This document shows positions 61,221 through 64,000 of a DNA stretch of 64,000 bases, in pieces. The DNA is taken from assembly GCF_014836665.1 (NCBI RefSeq), contig NZ_JACSQJ010000001.1, forward strand, positions 186,001 through 250,000, given 5' to 3'. Under the pieces are notes generated by a model. The model saw nothing but the letters and a program-made list of their open reading frames with translations, had not been told where the DNA came from and made no database searches. The DNA is from Luteimonas colneyensis (GTDB taxonomy: Bacteria > Pseudomonadota > Gammaproteobacteria > Xanthomonadales > Xanthomonadaceae). Position numbers and translations under genes: made by a program. Within the stretch, counting starts at the first letter, position 1, and the number at the start of each line of letters is the position of its first letter.

Positions 61221-61574
61221 GGGGGTGTACTGGCTTCGACGGGGGTTGCGAAATCGCCTGGTGCATGCCGAGGGGGCAGCTTTCCTCGTAAATCCAGCGG
61301 CAAACTTCTAGTTGCCAACGACGACAACTACGCTCTCGCCGCTTAAGGCGTAAGCCCCGAACCCACTTGTGCCCGTGCTCGTGGATGTAGGGTCACTATC
61401 ACGGGAATCCAGCCGCGGCGGCCGCCTGTCTGCCGCGGTTGAACTCACAGGCTGGTTTCCTGGTGCGCTTCGCACACCGTGCTGCCGGGGAACGAGATCC
61501 AACGGTGGGCTAAGCATGTAGGACCGGGGATGGAGTGCCTTCGGACGCGGGTTCAATTCCCGCCACCTCCACCA
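61221..61574 (+). ncRNA. ssrA: transfer-messenger RNA (tmRNA, SsrA)
   Basis: The RNA that rescues stalled ribosomes with SmpB. The 5' end GGGGGTG pairs with CACCTCC before the encoded ACCA (61571-61574) to form the acceptor stem, and the T-arm GGTTCAATTCC is at the 3' end. The tag reading frame (61314-61346) starts at a GCC resume codon and encodes ANDDNYALAA followed by TAA. The Ala-Ala end is the ClpXP/ClpAP degradation signal, and clpA and clpS are in this window. Length, 354 nt, is normal. One-piece form. Confidence 0.96.
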
Positions 61575-61584
61575 CTGCAAGACC

Positions 61585-61612
61585 AGGAAAGCCCGCGAAA
61601 GCGGGCTTTCCT
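61585..61612 (+). terminator. terminator of tmRNA gene
   Basis: A perfect 12-bp stem (61585-61596 with 61601-61612, AGGAAAGCCCGC arm) with a GAAA tetraloop lies 10 bases after the ACCA end. The stem carries its own TTT run, but no long T tract follows. Confidence 0.7.
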
Positions 61613-61666
61613 GCGTCTGGCGGGGACCGCATTGCCCCGCCCCGCCTGCCGGGCCATCCTGTCGCC

Positions 61667-62572
61667 ATGCACGCTTCCGATCCCCGCCCGTCCCCGCCTC
61701 CTTCCGGCAGCGTCCTGCGCCGCGTCGAGCGCTGGCGTGGCGACGTCCGCCAGCTCCTCGACGACCATGTCGCCGAGGAGGTGCCCGTCGCCTTCGTCTA
61801 CAACGACGAACCCTTCGCGGTGATGATGGCCACGCCCGCGGACCTGGAGGACTTCGCGACCGGCTTCGCGCTCAGCGAGGGCATCGTGGAGCGGCGGGAG
61901 GACGTGGCGATCGAACGCGTGGAGGAGTTCATCGAAGGCGTCGGGATCCGGCTGCGCATTCCCGCGGCGCGCGCGCAGGCGCTGGCCCTGCGCCGCCGCA
62001 GCATGAGCGGACGCAGCGGCTGCGGGGTCTGCGGCAGCGAGCTGCTGGAGGCGGCCCTGCGCTATCCGCCGCCGGTGGCCTCCGACGTGCGGGTCACCCC
62101 CGACGCGCTGCGCCGTGCCCTGGCCGGCCTGCGCTCCGCGCAGCGCATCACCGCGCTCACCGGCGCCGCGCACGCGGCGGGTTGGGCCGCGCTCGACGGC
62201 CGCCTGCAGCTGGTGCGCGAGGACGTCGGCCGCCACAACGCACTCGACAAGCTGATCGGGGCGATGGCCGCCGCTGGGCACGATCCGGGCGAAGGCTTCC
62301 TCGTGGTCACCAGCCGCGCCAGCTACGAGATGGCGATGAAGGCGGCCAGCGCCGGCATCTCCTTCATGGCCGCGATCTCGGCGCCCACGGCGCTGGCGAT
62401 CTCGCTGGCCGCGCAGGCGCGGCTGACGCTGGTCGGCTTCGCGCGCGACGACGGGCAGGCGGTGTACACGCACCCGCACCGGCTGGTGGCCATCACCGAC
62501 GACCCGGGCGCCGATCCCGGTGCTGGCGGCGCCACGCACTCCGACACCAGGGCCGGGCTGCCATCGCCATGA
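61667..62572 (+). CDS. fdhD: formate dehydrogenase accessory sulfurtransferase FdhD
   Basis: A 301-residue FdhD, which passes sulfur from IscS to the molybdenum cofactor of formate dehydrogenases. The sulfur-relay motif C119-G-V-C122 (RSGCGVCGSELL), EDVGRHNALDKLIG, VTSRASYEMAMKAA and the late FARDDGQAVYTHP are conserved. Start at 61667, after the tmRNA terminator. The stop overlaps the next start (ATGA), so it is co-translated with the molybdoenzyme that probably needs it. Confidence 0.95.
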   Translation: MHASDPRPSPPPSGSVLRRVERWRGDVRQLLDDHVAEEVPVAFVYNDEPFAVMMATPADLEDFATGFALSEGIVERREDVAIERVEEFIEGVGIRLRIPAARAQALALRRRSMSGRSGCGVCGSELLEAALRYPPPVASDVRVTPDALRRALAGLRSAQRITALTGAAHAAGWAALDGRLQLVREDVGRHNALDKLIGAMAAAGHDPGEGFLVVTSRASYEMAMKAASAGISFMAAISAPTALAISLAAQARLTLVGFARDDGQAVYTHPHRLVAITDDPGADPGAGGATHSDTRAGLPSP

Positions 62573-64000
62573 GCCAGGGCCCGTCCATCCGCGACTACGA
62601 CCGCCCTGCGGGCGGCTGGGACGCGCTGAAGAGCGTCGCCCGCCAGCTTCTGAAGGAGGACGTCGGCGTCGAGGGCGCGCGCACCCTGCTGCGCACCAAC
62701 CAGCCCGACGGCTTCGACTGCCCCGGCTGCGCCTGGCCCGACCGCGACCACGCCTCGACCTTCGAATTCTGCGAGAACGGCGCCAAGGCCGTGGCGGCGG
62801 AAGCCACGCGCCGTCGTGCCGGGCCGGAACTGTTCGCGAAGTACAGCGTCAGCCAGCTGGCGGAATACAGCGATCACTGGCTGGAATCGCAGGGCCGGCT
62901 GACCACGCCGATGCGCTACGACGCCGCCAGCGACCATTACGTGCCGGCCAGCTGGGACGAGGCGATCGCGCTGGTCGCGAAGCACCTGGACGCCCTGCCC
63001 TCGCCGGACCAGGCGGTGTTCTACACCTCGGGCCGCACCTCCAACGAGGCCGCCTTCCTCTACCAGCTGTTCGTGCGCGAGTACGGCACCAACAACTTCC
63101 CCGACTGCTCGAACATGTGCCACGAGTCCTCGGGCACGGCGCTGAAGAAGCAGGTCGGCGTCGGCAAGGGCACGGTGACGCTGCAGGACTTCGAGCTGGC
63201 CGACTGCATCCTGGTGTTCGGGCAGAACCCGGGCACCAACCATCCGCGCATGCTCGGCGAGCTGCGCGACGCGGCGAAGCGCGGCTGCCGGATCGCCGCC
63301 TTCAACCCGCTGCGCGAGCGCGGGCTGGAGCGCTTCGCCGATCCCAAGGACAAGCTGGAGATGGCGCGCGGCGGCTCGACGAAGATCGCCTCGGACTATT
63401 TCCAGCTGAAGATCGGCGGCGACCTGGCCGCGGTGAAGGGCATCATCAAGCACGTGCTGGAGCGCGATACGGAAGCGCTCGCACGCGGAGAGGCGTCCCT
63501 GCTCGACCGCGACTTCATCGACGCGCATACCACTGGCTTCGAAGCCTTCGCCGCCGACGTGCACGCCGAGCGCTGGGCGACCATCGTCGCCGAGTCCGGC
63601 CTCGACGAAGCGCAGCTGCGCCGCGCCGGCGATCTCTACCTGCAGTCGGAGCGCGTCATCGCCTGCTGGGGCATGGGCATCACCCAGCACCGGCATTCGG
63701 TGGCGACCATCCACATGATCGCCAACCTGATGCTGCTGCGCGGCAACATCGGCCGTCCCGGCGCGGGCCTGTGCCCGGTGCGCGGGCACAGCAACGTGCA
63801 GGGCGACCGCACGATGATGATCTGGGAGAAGCCGCCGGCGGCCTTCCTCGACCGGCTGCGCGAGGTCTTAGGCTTCGAGCCTCCGCGTGCGCCCGGCTTC
63901 GACACCGTGGCCGCGATCGAGGCCATGATCGACGGCCGCGCGAAGGTGTTCTTCGCCATGGGCGGCAACTTCGCCGTGGCCACGCCCGACAGCGCGGCCA
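62569..64000 (+). CDS. FdhF/YdeP-family molybdopterin oxidoreductase, 5' part
   Basis: The first 477 residues of a molybdenum cofactor-dependent oxidoreductase; it continues past the right edge. A 4Fe-4S site is suggested by C51-x2-C54-x13-C68 (DCPGCAWPD). The SNMCHESSGTALKK segment has C184 as candidate molybdenum ligand. Further family blocks are LVFGQNPGTNHPRML, CWGMGITQHRH, NLMLLRGNIGRPGAGLCPVRGHSNVQ (shown in part) and FFAMGGNF. This pattern fits the FdhF/YdeP group, related to formate dehydrogenases but of uncertain substrate; in E. coli YdeP is tied to acid resistance. The fdhD overlap supports a formate dehydrogenase-like enzyme. Confidence 0.9.
   Translation, partial: MSQGPSIRDYDRPAGGWDALKSVARQLLKEDVGVEGARTLLRTNQPDGFDCPGCAWPDRDHASTFEFCENGAKAVAAEATRRRAGPELFAKYSVSQLAEYSDHWLESQGRLTTPMRYDAASDHYVPASWDEAIALVAKHLDALPSPDQAVFYTSGRTSNEAAFLYQLFVREYGTNNFPDCSNMCHESSGTALKKQVGVGKGTVTLQDFELADCILVFGQNPGTNHPRMLGELRDAAKRGCRIAAFNPLRERGLERFADPKDKLEMARGGSTKIASDYFQLKIGGDLAAVKGIIKHVLERDTEALARGEASLLDRDFIDAHTTGFEAFAADVHAERWATIVAESGLDEAQLRRAGDLYLQSERVIACWGMGITQHRHSVATIHMIANLMLLRGNIGRPGAGLCPVRGHSNVQGDRTMMIWEKPPAAFLDRLREVLGFEPPRAPGFDTVAAIEAMIDGRAKVFFAMGGNFAVATPDSAA

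Noticed and set aside
61221-61574. tRNA gene with GGTTCAATTCC T-arm
   Set aside because: The T-arm belongs to tmRNA, as shown by the acceptor pairing and the tag frame; no stand-alone tRNA was found in any gap of the window.

Overview
The window is one contiguous piece of a high-GC gammaproteobacterial chromosome. The best fit is the Xanthomonadaceae/Lysobacteraceae (Lysobacter, Luteimonas or Stenotrophomonas type). The main reason is an rpf quorum-sensing locus (rpfB, rpfF, rpfC, rpfG, with acnA/rpfA, lysS, prfB, recJ, rpfE and greA alongside), an arrangement known from Xanthomonas and its relatives. GC-rich REP-type palindromes at gene ends agree with this. Genus and species cannot be fixed from the sequence alone. 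Coding density is very high: no stretch of 300 bases lacks a gene, and the longest gap (272 bp, between clpA and clpS) holds nothing recognisable.

Layout. 1-7170 (+): the end of a cbb3 cytochrome oxidase operon and its assembly genes (ccoO', ccoQ, ccoP, a small membrane gene, ccoG, ccoH, ccoI, ccoS and a TauE-like gene), nearly all overlapping or abutting. 7241-13795 (-): rarA, an unknown exported protein, lolA, ftsK and ald. 13987-17295 (+): trxB, a FemAB-like GNAT protein, aat and infA. 17427-20299 (-): clpA and clpS. 20444-23662 (+): a Nudix hydrolase, mnmA, hflD and an AEC transporter, the first three in the order found in E. coli. 23730-27519 (-): a DUF3817 protein, acnB and a vapBC-like toxin-antitoxin pair. 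27686-30445 (+): acnA.

30543-54923 is the rpf and housekeeping block. A lipoprotein gene points away from rpfB and rpfF (+). An unbroken minus-strand series follows: hrcA, grpE, dnaK, dnaJ, dapB, carA, carB, greA, rpfE, recJ, a PPC-type repeat protein, prfB (with its programmed frameshift), lysS, rpfG and rpfC. RpfF makes the DSF signal, RpfC senses it and RpfG degrades cyclic di-GMP; RpfB handles the fatty acids. 55014 onward: recN (+), fur (-), bamE (+), rnfH and ratA (-), smpB (+), a CHASE-domain histidine kinase (-), tmRNA (+), fdhD and the first two thirds of an FdhF/YdeP-type molybdoenzyme (+), cut by the window end.

Most genes are standard. The features most worth a second look are in non-coding DNA: an intrinsic terminator inside an alanine-rich upstream ORF that is coupled to ald; a palindrome over the vapB -10 box; REP-type repeats that supply the stop codon of one gene and the start codon of another; a near-consensus heat-shock promoter inside the hrcA-grpE-dnaK-dnaJ group; and an apparently leaderless hrcA.
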